Numbered from the stretch's first letter, positions 20,192 to 29,399 are shown. The stretch: 64,000 nucleotides of DNA from Sphingomonas xinjiangensis (GCF_014199255.1 NZ_JACIJF010000003.1:310001-374000), one strand, 5' to 3'. Notes: generated from the sequence alone by a model not told the origin. A program made the numbers and translations.

Positions 20192-20897
20192 TCCGATCAT
20201 CCAGCTGCGCCGCGTCACCAAAGTCTATGGCGACGGCCCTACGGCGTTCCAGGCGCTGAAAGGCGTCGACCTCGACATCGCCGCGGGGGACTTCGTCGCG
20301 GTGATGGGGCCCTCGGGCTCGGGCAAGTCGACGACGATGAACATCCTGGGCTGCCTCGACGTGCCCTCGGGCGGGGAATTCCGCTTCCGCGGCGTGCATG
20401 TCGAAACGCTGGGCCGCGACCAGCGCGCGCTGCTTCGCCGCAAATATCTCGGCTTCGTGTTTCAGGGCTTCAATCTGCTCGCGCGCACCACCGCGCTTGA
20501 GAATGTCGAGCTGCCCCTGCTCTATCGCGGCGACCCGAAAAAGGAACGCCGCGAAGCCGCGCTCGCCGCGCTCGACAAGGTCGGGCTCAAGCAATGGTGG
20601 GATCACACCCCCGCCGAGCTGTCGGGCGGCCAGCAGCAGCGCGTCGCGATCGCCCGCGCCATCGTCACCAGCCCCGACGTGCTGCTCGCCGACGAACCCA
20701 CCGGCAACCTCGACTCCGAACGCTCGGTGGAGATCATGCAGCTGCTCACCAGCCTCAACCGCGACAGCGGCATCACCGTGCTGATGGTCACCCACGAACC
20801 CGACATGGCGGCCTTCGCGCGCACCGTGATCCACTTCAAGGACGGCCTGGTCGAACGCATCGAACGCGCGCACCATCAAGGGGAGGCGGTCGCGTGA
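20181..20897 (+). CDS. MacB-like ABC transporter ATP-binding protein
   Basis: The protein has 238 residues and all ABC motifs: Walker A GPSGSGKST at 43-51, Q-loop in FVFQGFNLL, signature LSGGQQQRVAIARA, Walker B VLLADEPTGNLDS and the H-loop in MVTHEPDM. It belongs to the LolD/MacB class of ATPases. In E. coli, MacB is one polypeptide, whereas here the ATPase and permease are separate genes, as is common in other bacteria. The GTG start at 20181 overlaps the adaptor stop by 11 nt. The permease follows only after a 174-bp palindromic repeat. Confidence 0.93.
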   Translation: MAGDPIIQLRRVTKVYGDGPTAFQALKGVDLDIAAGDFVAVMGPSGSGKSTTMNILGCLDVPSGGEFRFRGVHVETLGRDQRALLRRKYLGFVFQGFNLLARTTALENVELPLLYRGDPKKERREAALAALDKVGLKQWWDHTPAELSGGQQQRVAIARAIVTSPDVLLADEPTGNLDSERSVEIMQLLTSLNRDSGITVLMVTHEPDMAAFARTVIHFKDGLVERIERAHHQGEAVA

Positions 20898-20914
20898 CCT
20901 TCCGATGCACTATG

Positions 20915-21067
20915 CTCCCCTCCCCGCAAGGGAGGGGCCGGGGGTGGGTGCGCGCGTCTGCGCGCCCAAAGGACTCAACCGGCCCGCATCAGAGCGTCAG
21001 CCGGGGCATCGAGCCCTGCCTGACCCTGTACTCACTCCCGGCCGCTCCCTTACAAGGAGGGGAGCGG
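20915..21067. repeat. Hairpin-pair repeat inside the efflux operon; right arm supplies a ribosome binding site
   Basis: The left arm CTCCCCTCCCCGCAAGGGAG plus GGGCCGGGGGTGGG is an imperfect inverted copy of the right arm (CACTCCCGGCC, then GCTCCCTTACAAGGAGGGG). Each arm can form its own hairpin. The AAGGAGG of the right arm lies 11-17 nt upstream of the permease ATG at 21072 and is its evident Shine-Dalgarno sequence. Confidence 0.7.
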
Positions 21068-21071
21068 TAAG

Positions 21072-22277
21072 ATGTTCGGCACCACCTTCCTCCTCGCGGT
21101 CCGCTCGATCTTCCGCCACAAGCTGCGCTCGTTCCTGACCACGCTCGGCATCATCATCGGCGTTGCCGCGGTGGTCGCGATGGTCACGCTGGGCCAGGCC
21201 ACCACCAAGGCCGCGCAGGCACAGGTCGCCAGCCTGGGCACCAACATCCTCCAGATCCGCCCGGGCCAGGGTTTCGGCCGCGGCGGCGGCGGCCCGCGCC
21301 CGCCCGACTTCAAGCAGGAGGATGTCGACGCGATCGCGGAGCAGGTCGCCGGCGTCACCGCCGTCGCGCCCCAGGCGCAATCCACCGGCACCGTGATCTA
21401 TCAGGGCGCCAATTGGTCGACGACGATCAACGGCACCACCAACGCCTTCTTCCAGGTCCAGCCCTGGCCACTGGTCTCGGGCCGCGTCTTCAACCGGCAG
21501 GAGGAACAGGCCGGCAAGGCCGTGTGCATCATCGGCAACACCATCCGCACCAACCTCTTCCGCGGCGGTGAGGCCGTGGGCGAACGGATGCGCGTCAACG
21601 GCATCTCCTGCGACATCATCGGCGTACTCTCCACGCGCGGCCAGGGCGGCTTCGGCGACCAGGACGATGTCGTCATCATGCCGATCAAGCAGGTCCAGCG
21701 CCGTTTCACCGGCAATCGCGACATCCGCCTGATGCTGGTCGGCGTCGATCCCGCCTATGACGGGCAGCAGGTCCAGGCCTCGATCAGCCAGGTGCTGCGC
21801 GAACGCCGCAGCATCACTGGCGGCAAGGAGGATGATTTCAACATCTTCGACACCGCCCAGATCAGCGCGACGCTGACCGGCATCACCACCCTGCTTACCC
21901 AGATCGTCACGGCGGTCGCGGCGATCAGCCTGGTGGTCGGCGGCATCGGCATCATGAACATCATGCTGGTGTCGGTCACCGAGCGCACCCGCGAAATCGG
22001 CATCCGCCTGGCGATCGGCGCGGTGGCCAGCGAAGTGCTGATGCAGTTCCTGATGGAGGCGGTGGTGCTCTCCTGCCTCGGCGGGCTGGTCGGACTGGCC
22101 GTCGCGCAACTTGTGGTGCTGGGCCTCGCCCCGCTGATGCAGGTCCCGTTCCTGTTCGTGCCGCAGATTAACGTCATCGCCTTCCTGATCTCGGCGCTGA
22201 TCGGCATCGTGTTCGGCTATTTTCCCGCCCGCCGCGCCGCCAGCCTCAACCCCATCGACGCGCTCCGCCACGAGTAG
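21072..22277 (+). CDS. MacB-like ABC transporter permease (FtsX/MacB family)
   Basis: The protein has 401 residues. One N-terminal helix (LRSFLTTLGIIIGVAAVVAM) leads into a large periplasmic MacB_PCD domain (~45-270). Three C-terminal helices make the FtsX domain, including AISLVVGGIGIMNIMLVSV, the TERTREIGIRLAIGA coupling region, and ARRAASLNPIDALRHE at the end. It is the mechanotransmitting permease of the tripartite pump. A weakly conserved cysteine pair (CIIGNTIRTN and ISCDIIG) is in the periplasmic domain. Start chosen at ATG 21072 with AAGGAGG contributed by the preceding repeat. Confidence 0.93.
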   Translation: MFGTTFLLAVRSIFRHKLRSFLTTLGIIIGVAAVVAMVTLGQATTKAAQAQVASLGTNILQIRPGQGFGRGGGGPRPPDFKQEDVDAIAEQVAGVTAVAPQAQSTGTVIYQGANWSTTINGTTNAFFQVQPWPLVSGRVFNRQEEQAGKAVCIIGNTIRTNLFRGGEAVGERMRVNGISCDIIGVLSTRGQGGFGDQDDVVIMPIKQVQRRFTGNRDIRLMLVGVDPAYDGQQVQASISQVLRERRSITGGKEDDFNIFDTAQISATLTGITTLLTQIVTAVAAISLVVGGIGIMNIMLVSVTERTREIGIRLAIGAVASEVLMQFLMEAVVLSCLGGLVGLAVAQLVVLGLAPLMQVPFLFVPQINVIAFLISALIGIVFGYFPARRAASLNPIDALRHE

Positions 22278-22330
22278 GGCTGACGGAGCGGGGTCACTGC
22301 TCCTAGCTGGTGCGTCGAGGTGCAAACACT

Positions 22331-22433
22331 CTGTTCCCCGGCGAAGGCCGGGGCCCAGCTGCCACACAATCGGCGAGCGGAGACACACCTCGCGGGCAAC
22401 ATCGCGACGGGCCCCTGCCTCGCCGGGGAACAG
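22331..22433. repeat. Inverted repeat of GTTCCCCGGCGA type
   Basis: CTGTTCCCCGGCGA at 22331-22344 is matched by its complement TCGCCGGGGAACAG at 22420-22433. A shorter relative makes the hairpin at 26300-26337. It lies between the convergent permease and MobA-like genes and could end transcription of either. No open frame of note is seen. Confidence 0.7.
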
Positions 22434-22463
22434 GTTCATTGCAGCGACGGCGCGTGCCCTTCC

Positions 22464-23051
22464 TTAGAGGCGAGGATCCAACGCGGCCCGCAACCGCTCC
22501 AGATCCTCCGGCGTATCAACATCCACCAGCTCAGACACGGGCGCGACGATCTGCCCCCCGCGCCGGATCAGCGCACGCGCACCCTGATCGCCTTCCGACG
22601 CCATGAGCGCGGGGAACCACGCCTGCCCGAACAATGCCGGCGGAGATGGCTTGTCGCCGTCGCTCGACGCGACGATCGCGTCGCCCCCCTCAACCGCATC
22701 GAACAGCCGCAGCACATGCGCCGCGGTGACGCCGGGCATGTCGGCCAGCGCGACCAGCACCGCCTCGGCGCCCGCATCCTGGGCTGCCGCGACGCCCTGC
22801 GCCAGCGAGCGCGACTGGCCACGCGCCGGATCGGGATTGCGGACGGTTCGATACCCGACACTGGCGAAGTCCAGGCTCGTGCCCGACACCACCGCCACCC
22901 GGATCAGGAACGGGATGCTCTCCAGCGCGGCAACCGCATGCAGGGCGAGCGGCTTGCCCGCTAGCGGCGCAGCCAGCTTGTCCGCCGCCCCGAAGCGTTG
23001 CGAACGCCCGGCGGCCAGCAGGACCAGCGCCGTGCGCTCAGGCCTTGGCAT
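22464..23051 (-). CDS. MobA-like nucleotidyltransferase (molybdenum hydroxylase maturation)
   Basis: The protein has 195 residues. The N-terminal nucleotide-binding loop LLAAGRSQRFGAADKL (residues 11-26) fits the L-x-x-G-x-S-x-R-x-G-x-x-K motif of MobA/MocA-type cytidylyl- or guanylyltransferases, and ALADMPGV carries the metal-binding aspartate. Family members convert molybdopterin cofactor to its CMP or GMP dinucleotide for xanthine/CO dehydrogenase-type enzymes. ATG 23051 overlaps the XdhC gene by 14 nt, supporting joint function. No molybdenum hydroxylase structural gene is in the window. Confidence 0.82.
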   Translation of the reverse strand: MPRPERTALVLLAAGRSQRFGAADKLAAPLAGKPLALHAVAALESIPFLIRVAVVSGTSLDFASVGYRTVRNPDPARGQSRSLAQGVAAAQDAGAEAVLVALADMPGVTAAHVLRLFDAVEGGDAIVASSDGDKPSPPALFGQAWFPALMASEGDQGARALIRRGGQIVAPVSELVDVDTPEDLERLRAALDPRL

Positions 23052-23952
23052 GGAAGCGCTGCACCATCGCCGCGGCGATTGACAGCGCAATCTCGGCAGG
23101 GCCGACCGCGCCGATGGCGAGTCCCGCGGGACCCTCGATCCGGTCGAGATCGGCCGGCCCGAACCCGGCAGCCGACAGCCGCTCCAGCCGCGCGGCATGG
23201 CTGCGGCGTGAACCGAGCGCTGCGACATATCCCGTCGGATGCCGAAGCGCGGCGGTCAGCGCGGCATCGTCGATCTTGGGATCGTGGCTCAGCGTCACCA
23301 CTGCGCTTGCCGCGTCAGGCTTCAGCGCCGCGATCGCCTCATCGGGCCAGCGGTCGTCGCGGGCGACGCCGCCAAAGCGTTCCTCGGTCAGAAAGCGGGC
23401 GCGCGGATCGATCACCGTGGTCGCGATGCCCAGTTCGCGCGCCAATCCGACCAGGGTCTGCGCGATCTGCACCGCTCCCACGATGATCAGCCGGCGCGGC
23501 GGATCGTACCGGTTGACGAAGTCGCCCACGGCCCCGGGCGCGCTGTGCCCGCTGGCATAGTCGGTCGCCACGTCGATGGGCGCTCCGCCGGCGCGCGCGG
23601 CCTCGACGGTGTCGAACAGCGCGGGCGGGAAACCGCTTTCGGACACCGGCTGCACCAGCACCGCGATCTCGCCGCCACAGGGCAGTCCCACTTCCCATGC
23701 GGCGTCGTCGGCGACACCATAGCGCTTCACCACCGCCGGCGCGCCCGCGATTACGTCCGCGGCCGTGGCCAGGATGTCGGTCTCCACGCAACCGCCCGAC
23801 ACCGATCCTTCGAACCGTCCGTCTTCGTGGATCAGCATGTGGCTGCCGCGCGGCCGGGGCGCCGATCCCCAGGTGGATACCACGGTCGCCAGCGCCATCT
23901 TGGCGCCGCTCCAGGCATGCGCGGCCGCCAACACACTGTCGTTATCCGCCAC
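23038..23952 (-). CDS. XdhC/CoxI family molybdenum-enzyme maturation factor
   Basis: The protein has 304 residues. The N-terminal XdhC/CoxI domain contains GGCVE at 53-57 and the GLPCGGEI cysteine motif. A C-terminal Rossmann domain contains RRLIIVGAVQIAQTLVGLA and VIDPRARFLTEERF; the GAVxIAQ form points to the CoxI-like branch. Members insert or sulfurate the molybdenum cofactor in xanthine dehydrogenase-like enzymes. The start is GTG 23952 with GGGAGCGAGG upstream. Operonic with the MobA-like gene and divergent from the glycerophosphodiesterase gene, 53 bp between starts. Confidence 0.87.
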   Translation of the reverse strand: MADNDSVLAAAHAWSGAKMALATVVSTWGSAPRPRGSHMLIHEDGRFEGSVSGGCVETDILATAADVIAGAPAVVKRYGVADDAAWEVGLPCGGEIAVLVQPVSESGFPPALFDTVEAARAGGAPIDVATDYASGHSAPGAVGDFVNRYDPPRRLIIVGAVQIAQTLVGLARELGIATTVIDPRARFLTEERFGGVARDDRWPDEAIAALKPDAASAVVTLSHDPKIDDAALTAALRHPTGYVAALGSRRSHAARLERLSAAGFGPADLDRIEGPAGLAIGAVGPAEIALSIAAAMVQRFHAKA

Positions 23953-24005
23953 TGCCTCGCTCCCGTAACATCCGCGGCATAGCGCCCTACCGAAAGGGGA
24001 GTTCC

Positions 24006-25070
24006 GTGGCGAGATTGTTCCTGATGGTCGTATCGATGCTGGCGCAATCCCCCGCGGCCGCGCAGGATCGGCCCATGACCGCGACCACGCAGCCCATCGT
24101 CATCGCTCATCGCGGCGCCAGCGGTGAACGGCCCGAACATACCAGCCTGTCCTACGAACTGGCGATCGATCAGGGTGCCGACTTCATCGAGCCCGATCTG
24201 GTTCCGACCAAGGATGGCGTGCTGGTCGCCCGGCATGAGAACAACATCGCCGACACCACCGATGTCGCCGCGCATCCCGAATTCGCCGCCCGCAAGACGA
24301 CCAAGACCATCGACGGACAGCAGGTCACCGGCTGGTTCACCGAGGATTTCACGCTCGCCGAGTTGAAGACGCTGCGCGCCAAGGAGCGGCTGCCCCAGCT
24401 GCGGCCCGGCAACCAGCGCTATGACGGCCAGGCGCAGATCCTGACGCTCGCCGAAGTGATCGCCATTGCCAAGCAAGGCACGCGCCGCACCGGGCGCACC
24501 ATCGGCATCTATCCCGAGACCAAGCACCCCAGCTACTTCGCGTCGATCGGTCTCCCGTTGGAAGCGCGGCTGGTGGCCGGGCTGGAGCAGGCCGGCTGGA
24601 ACCGCGCCGACGCGCCGGTCTTCATCCAATCATTCGAAGTCAAAAACCTCCAACAACTCAAGGGAATGACCCCGGTTCGCCTGATCCAGCTGATGGCCCC
24701 CGCCGGCACCCCCGCCGATGGCGGCCCAAGCTATGCCAGCATGTCCACCGCGCAGGGGCTGAGCGCGATCGCCGCCTATGCCCATGGCATCGGCCCCGAA
24801 CTCACCATGGTCGTTTCCGCGTCGACCAGATACTCGACATTGATCGCCGACGCCCATGCCGCAGGCCTCAAAATCCACCCCTGGACCTTCCGCGCCGAAA
24901 ACTATTTCCTCCCCCCTCCCTATCGTTCCCAAGGCACGCCTGCGGCGCATGGCAATCTCGACGCGATGATCCAGTACTTCATCGGGCTTGGCGTCGACGG
25001 CTTTTTCACCGATTATCCGGCACTAGGCGTTTCCGCGCGCAGTTCGGCAAAAGCTGCACGCCCATCCTGA
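24006..25070 (+). CDS. Glycerophosphodiester phosphodiesterase, secreted
   Basis: The protein has 354 residues. A short signal peptide (ARLFLMVVSMLAQSPAAAQ) precedes a GDPD TIM barrel. Catalytic motifs are IVIAHRGASGERPEHT (H35, R36), E62 and D64 in DFIEPDLVPTKDG, and H77 in VARHENN. YPETKHPSYF and GVDGFFTDYP are also typical. It hydrolyses deacylated phospholipids to glycerol-3-phosphate and an alcohol in the periplasm, like GlpQ. The GTG at 24006 follows GGGGAG at the proper distance; upstream in-frame starts would bury the signal peptide. A small lipoprotein gene follows after 11 bp. Confidence 0.9.
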   Translation: MARLFLMVVSMLAQSPAAAQDRPMTATTQPIVIAHRGASGERPEHTSLSYELAIDQGADFIEPDLVPTKDGVLVARHENNIADTTDVAAHPEFAARKTTKTIDGQQVTGWFTEDFTLAELKTLRAKERLPQLRPGNQRYDGQAQILTLAEVIAIAKQGTRRTGRTIGIYPETKHPSYFASIGLPLEARLVAGLEQAGWNRADAPVFIQSFEVKNLQQLKGMTPVRLIQLMAPAGTPADGGPSYASMSTAQGLSAIAAYAHGIGPELTMVVSASTRYSTLIADAHAAGLKIHPWTFRAENYFLPPPYRSQGTPAAHGNLDAMIQYFIGLGVDGFFTDYPALGVSARSSAKAARPS

Positions 25071-25081
25071 AGGTGTGTCCC

Positions 25082-25363
25082 ATGCGTAAGATGATCCTGC
25101 CCGCCCTCGTCGCATTGCCGCTGCTGTCGGGCTGCATCGCCAAGACTGCATGGGACGTCGCCACCCTGCCGGTGAAGGCGGGCAGCCAGGTGGTCGATTG
25201 GAGCACCACCAGCCAGGAAGAGTCGGATCGAAACTACGGCCGCAAGATGCGCGAGAAGGAAGCACGCGAAGGCAAGGAGCGCCGCAAGCACGAAAAGGAA
25301 TGTCGCAAGAATCCGGATCGTTGCGAGGATTATGACGGCTATCGCGCCGCCACGCCGGACTGA
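25082..25363 (+). CDS. Small lipoprotein of unknown function
   Basis: The protein has 93 residues. The lipobox LLSGC gives an acylated C18 after the signal MRKMILPALVALPLLSG. The mature part begins IAKTAWDVATLPVKAGSQVVDW and is then strongly charged (REKEAREGKERRKHEKECRKN), ending DYDGYRAATPD. It resembles small entericidin-like or stress lipoproteins only in general layout. The gene is 11 bp downstream of the phosphodiesterase, so co-transcription is likely. ATG 25082 is favoured over a GTG 9 nt earlier. Confidence 0.75.
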   Translation: MRKMILPALVALPLLSGCIAKTAWDVATLPVKAGSQVVDWSTTSQEESDRNYGRKMREKEAREGKERRKHEKECRKNPDRCEDYDGYRAATPD

Positions 25364-25417
25364 GCGACCAGCGCGGCGCGCTTCCACCGCCGCCGCACCT
25401 CATGCTATGCTGCGGCA

Positions 25418-26290
25418 ATGGCAGAAGAAACGCATGTGCTGGACCGCCCTCCCGAGGGCGCGTCACACGACTGGACAATTCCGCAGAACTGGGGCGCCTA
25501 CACGCCTGAGGAACATGCCACTTGGGACACGCTGTTCGAGCGTCAGGTCAAGCTGCTGCCCGGCCGCGCGTCCAAGGCGTATCTGAAAGGGCTGGAAGCG
25601 CTGAAGCTTTCCGAGTCGGGCATTCCCAATTTTGAGGAGCTGTCCGAACGGCTGATGAAGCTGACCGGCTGGCAGGTCGTCGCGGTGCCCGGTCTGGTCC
25701 CAGATGACGTGTTTTTCGACCACATGGCGAATCGCCGCTTCGTCGCGGGCAACTTCATCCGGCGACCGGATCAGCTCGACTATATTCAGGAACCCGACGT
25801 CTTCCATGACGTGTTCGGCCACGTACCGATGCTGGCCGATCCCGTATTCGCCGATTACCTCGAGGCCTATGGCCGCGGCGGTAACCGCGCGTTGGAACTC
25901 GGCGCGCTGAAGCAGCTCGGCCGGCTGTACTGGTACACGGTTGAATTTGGCCTGGTGCAGGAGGATGAGGGCCTGCGCATCTACGGATCGGGCATTGTCT
26001 CGAGTTCGGCAGAGAGCCGCTTCGCGCTAGAAAGCGACAGCCCCAATCGCATCCGTTTCAATCTGAAGCGCGTGATGCGCACCGAATACCGGATCGACGA
26101 CTTCCAGCAGAATTACTTCGTTATTCCCAACTTCGACGAGTTGCTGCGGCTGACGGTCGAGACCGACTTCGCGCCGCTTTATCATGAGCTGTTGCAGATG
26201 CCGGACATTTCCGTTGCGGCGATCCAGCCCGAGGACGACGTGATCACGCGCGGCACTCAGCAATATGCGCTGAGCAAGGCGCACGACTGA
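25418..26290 (+). CDS. phhA: Phenylalanine 4-monooxygenase
   Basis: The protein has 290 residues, the size of the bacterial monodomain enzyme without the regulatory ACT domain. The iron ligands H130 and H135 lie in PDVFHDVFGHVPML and E176 in YWYTVEFGLV. It hydroxylates phenylalanine to tyrosine with tetrahydropterin and O2. No pterin-recycling dehydratase (phhB) or tyrosine catabolic gene adjoins it. A palindromic hairpin follows the stop, shared with the convergent prmA. Confidence 0.95.
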   Translation: MAEETHVLDRPPEGASHDWTIPQNWGAYTPEEHATWDTLFERQVKLLPGRASKAYLKGLEALKLSESGIPNFEELSERLMKLTGWQVVAVPGLVPDDVFFDHMANRRFVAGNFIRRPDQLDYIQEPDVFHDVFGHVPMLADPVFADYLEAYGRGGNRALELGALKQLGRLYWYTVEFGLVQEDEGLRIYGSGIVSSSAESRFALESDSPNRIRFNLKRVMRTEYRIDDFQQNYFVIPNFDELLRLTVETDFAPLYHELLQMPDISVAAIQPEDDVITRGTQQYALSKAHD

Positions 26291-26299
26291 CCCGTTCGG

Positions 26300-26337
26300 T
26301 TGTCCTGTTCCTCAGCAGAAGCCGGGGAGCAGGACAA
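26300..26337. terminator. Hairpin between convergent phhA and prmA
   Basis: TTGTCCTG pairs with CAGGACAA and the stem extends inwards with wobble pairs (TTCCTC against GGGGAG). There is no long T-run, so termination is uncertain. The sequence recalls the GTTCCCCGGC repeat at 22331-22433. Confidence 0.5.
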
Positions 26338-26357
26338 ACTGGCACCACTTCAACCAA

Positions 26358-27317
26358 TCAGAGGTCGAGTGCCCAACCGTCGCGTCCCTTGGGATTTGGC
26401 GGGGTGGTCGGCACATAGCGGGTGGCGCCGGCGGTGAGCCGCAGGATCGTCCAATCGCCGCGGCGATCCACTTCCTCTAATGTGCAGCCACAAGCCTGGA
26501 ATGCAGCCACGACCTGTTCGCGCTGGGTTTCCAGCAGACCGGCCAGGACGATGGTCGCGCTGGCGTTGGCGATTGCCGCGACCTCAGGCGCCATTGACAC
26601 CAACGGCCCGGCCAGGATGTTGGCGATCAGAAGGTCGTATGGCGCGTGGGCGGTGATGGCATCGCTCAAGGCCCCGTCGGCGACGATCAGTTCGATCGGC
26701 TTGATCCCGTTACACGCGCCATTCTCGCGCGTGACGTCGACGGCATGTGGATCGATGTCGGTCGCTACGATCTCAGCCTGGGGCCACAGCTCGGCCGCGG
26801 CAAAGGCGAGCAATCCGGTACCGGTGCCGATGTCGATCACCTTCGCGAATTGCCGATCAGCCATGCGGTCAAGCATCGCCAGGCAGCCGGAAGTCGTGGC
26901 GTGGTGGCCGGTGCCGAACGCACGCCCTGCATCGATCAAGAACGCACGCCCGCCCGCTGGCGGCTCCACCGGATGTGCACTGGTATGCACGACAAAGCGG
27001 CCCTCCCGGATCGGCTCAAGCCCCTGCTGGCTGAGCGCTACCCAATCTTCGGGAGTAAGCGCCACGATCTCCGGCGCGATATCGCCCGCGCTCGGCACCA
27101 GCGCCCGTAACGCGGCCAGCGTCGCCGCATCGGGCTCAGCATCCGTATAGGCGTCGAGCCGCCAGCGCTCCCGATCGTCCTCCACTTCTTCGGTGGTCAT
27201 GAGCACCGCGTCGAGCGGCACTTCGCCTGCGTCAATCGCCTCTGCTTCAGCACGGGTGCAGGGAAAGGTGGTGCGCCAGCTATCCGGCTGCGCCGTTCGC
27301 GGGTCCTCAACGGACAT
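26358..27317 (-). CDS. prmA: Ribosomal protein L11 methyltransferase
   Basis: The protein has 319 residues. The hallmark segment DAGRAFGTGHHATTSGCL is followed by SAM motif I VIDIGTGTGLLAFAA (around 161-175), and the NPPY-like motif is ANILAGPL. It trimethylates lysines and the N-terminus of ribosomal protein L11. ATG 27317 has GGAG 6 nt upstream and overlaps the SDR stop by 11 nt, so the two are coupled. An earlier ATG at 27329 is less likely. Confidence 0.93.
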   Translation of the reverse strand: MSVEDPRTAQPDSWRTTFPCTRAEAEAIDAGEVPLDAVLMTTEEVEDDRERWRLDAYTDAEPDAATLAALRALVPSAGDIAPEIVALTPEDWVALSQQGLEPIREGRFVVHTSAHPVEPPAGGRAFLIDAGRAFGTGHHATTSGCLAMLDRMADRQFAKVIDIGTGTGLLAFAAAELWPQAEIVATDIDPHAVDVTRENGACNGIKPIELIVADGALSDAITAHAPYDLLIANILAGPLVSMAPEVAAIANASATIVLAGLLETQREQVVAAFQACGCTLEEVDRRGDWTILRLTAGATRYVPTTPPNPKGRDGWALDL

Positions 27318-28005
27318 AGCTAGCTCCATTCGCGTCGAGTACCGCGCCCGTCATCGAAGGGGGCGCTTCCAGCGCACAGAAGCGGGCGAGCACCGCGATC
27401 TCCTCCGGCGCCGCGACGCGGCCAAGCGGAATGTCGGCGAGCAGCTTGTCGCCACCGCGGCTCGCCAGATATTCCTCGGCCATGCCAGTCATGGTGAACC
27501 CTGGGCAGATCGCAAAGGCAAGGATGCCCTGTGCGGCATAGCCGCGCGCGATCGACTTGGTCATCGCGACCATGCCTGCCTTGGACGCGGCGTAATGCCA
27601 ATGCGCCGGACTGTCGCCGCGATAGGCCGCGCGGCTGGCAATGTTGACGATGCGGCCGGGGCGGCCTTCGCTCTGCCAGTGGCGGACGGCAAGCCGGCAC
27701 AACTCGGCCGAGGCGGTCAGGTTGATGCGCATGGTGCGCTCCCACCCCGCAACCCAATCTTCATGGTCAAGATCCAGCGGATTGCTTTCGAACACGCCGG
27801 CATTGTTGACCAGCACGTCAATGCGCCCGTCGAGCGCGGCCAATGCCCGATCCCAAAGCGCCTGAGGCGCCGACGGATCGGCGAAGTCAGCCGGAATGCC
27901 ACTTGCGGTGCCATGGCCGATCAGCCGCAGGCCATCGCCGGTCAGGCTCTGTGCGATGGCCGCGCCGATACCGCGGCTGCTGCCGGTCAGCAGGATATTC
28001 GTCAT
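27307..28005 (-). CDS. Short-chain dehydrogenase/reductase (FabG-like)
   Basis: The protein has 232 residues. It has the NAD(P) motif TGSSRGIG (7-14), NNAGV and the catalytic Y-x-x-x-K in HYAASKAGM, preceded by a serine in VNIASRA. C-terminal TGAVLDANGASYVR replaces the usual TGxxxxVDGG with an asparagine-glycine turn. It reduces a carbonyl or oxidises an alcohol; substrate unknown. Its coupling to prmA has no obvious metabolic reason. A GC-rich hairpin lies in the 38-bp gap to the sensor gene upstream. Confidence 0.85.
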   Translation of the reverse strand: MTNILLTGSSRGIGAAIAQSLTGDGLRLIGHGTASGIPADFADPSAPQALWDRALAALDGRIDVLVNNAGVFESNPLDLDHEDWVAGWERTMRINLTASAELCRLAVRHWQSEGRPGRIVNIASRAAYRGDSPAHWHYAASKAGMVAMTKSIARGYAAQGILAFAICPGFTMTGMAEEYLASRGGDKLLADIPLGRVAAPEEIAVLARFCALEAPPSMTGAVLDANGASYVR

Positions 28006-28043
28006 CCCCCCGCCCTAGCCGCAAGGCGGGGCGGGCGGAAGCG

Positions 28044-29399
28044 TCAGGCAGAGACGGAGCTGGAAAAACTGTCGGCGGCGTCGCGTAGCTGAACCAGCCG
28101 GTCGTCGACCTCCGCCACGTCGCGCTGGAGCGTGTCGATCTCGGTAGTGACGGTCTTGGTATCTTCCCGGATCGCACCGATCGTCGCCGACATCGAATCG
28201 GCGGCCAGCGCGGTCTCGTCCACGGCGGCGGTGATCGCGGTTACGGTCTGCGCTTGCACTTCCATAGCGGTGCGAATCCGATTCGCGCTTTCCTGCACTT
28301 CTGCCACCGTTGAGCGGATGGAGGCATTAGTGTCCACGGTGGAGCGAGTCGCCGACTGGATCGCCGCGATCTTGGCGGCGATGTCGTCGGTTGCTCGCGC
28401 GGTCTGATTGGCAAGGCTCTTCACTTCCTGCGCCACTACCGCGAAGCCCCGACCCGCATCGCCTGCGCGCGCCGCCTCGATCGTGGCATTGAGCGCCAAC
28501 AAATTGGTCTGGCCCGCGATGTCGCGGATCAGCCCGAGGATCGACTCGATCGACTTGGCGTGATCGCTCAGGGTCTCGGACATGCCGACAGCAGTGCCTG
28601 CTTGGCTGGACGCACGGGTGGCGATGTCAGCGGCAGCCTCCACTTCGGTGCGCGCATCCTCAATAGCGCGGATCAAGCCCGCGGCGGTCTGCGCGGCTTC
28701 GCGCATCGCTACTGCCGACTGCTCGGCCGCGGCGGCAACTTCGGAAGCCTTGCCCAACATGCCGCGCGCGGAACTCGATGCGCCCTGCGCCTGCACGCGT
28801 ATGCGGTTGCCTGCCTCAGTGGCGCTCAGGATTGACTCACCGATCATGTCGCGGAATTCGGTCGAACGCTCGCGCCGTTTGGTAATGTTCCGTTCGGCCA
28901 CTAGCGCGCCGACATGCATCGCCATCAAATTGGTCTCGACCAAGCCGATGCGATTCACGGTATCGCAGAGTCTCCGAAGTTGCTCAGGGTCGTTGTCGAG
29001 CTTCTCGCCCAAGATCGCCATGGTGATGCTGTGGGTGTTGGCAAACCCTGCCAGCATCGCCGAAGCCGGCACGCGCATGCGGTAGGCATATTCCGCATGG
29101 TAGACCGCCATCTGAATCCATTCGTCCCCGAACGGCTGTTCGTAGCGGATCCGGCTATAGCGCGCGCTTACGTTTCGCAGTGCGCTTAGGCGCTGCTCGT
29201 CGAAGTTCGCACGAAGATTGTGAAAGAAGGGAAGTTCCAGAAAGTGCGCCCAAAACGCTTCCGCGATCCGCTCATGCTCGCCATCGAGGAGCCGGGTGAT
29301 CTCAGGGCAGCCCTTGGTGACCGCACCGTCCCAGTCGTAATCGGCAGCGGTACCGATGCTCCGGCGCGCATTTTCCAGCCCAGCTTGATTGTCGAACAC
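28044..29399 (-). CDS. Globin-coupled chemoreceptor 1 (soluble MCP)
   Basis: The protein has 451 residues and no transmembrane helix. Residues ~20-170 form a helical protoglobin/globin-sensor domain, with H101 in [15 protein letters not shown] as the likely proximal haem ligand (HemAT-type spacing to the following Pro). Residues ~185-450 are a cytoplasmic receptor signalling domain with the tip [20 protein letters not shown] and [17 protein letters not shown]. It probably senses O2 or another gas and signals through a CheA not in the window. The start is GTG 29399, 14 bp after the paralogue's stop, with GGGAGAG upstream. Confidence 0.85.
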   Translation of the reverse strand: MFDNQAGLENARRSIGTAADYDWDGAVTKGCPEITRLLDGEHERIAEAFWAHFLELPFFHNLRANFDEQRLSALRNVSARYSRIRYEQPFGDEWIQMAVYHAEYAYRMRVPASAMLAGFANTHSITMAILGEKLDNDPEQLRRLCDTVNRIGLVETNLMAMHVGALVAERNITKRRERSTEFRDMIGESILSATEAGNRIRVQAQGASSSARGMLGKASEVAAAAEQSAVAMREAAQTAAGLIRAIEDARTEVEAAADIATRASSQAGTAVGMSETLSDHAKSIESILGLIRDIAGQTNLLALNATIEAARAGDAGRGFAVVAQEVKSLANQTARATDDIAAKIAAIQSATRSTVDTNASIRSTVAEVQESANRIRTAMEVQAQTVTAITAAVDETALAADSMSATIGAIREDTKTVTTEIDTLQRDVAEVDDRLVQLRDAADSFSSSVSA

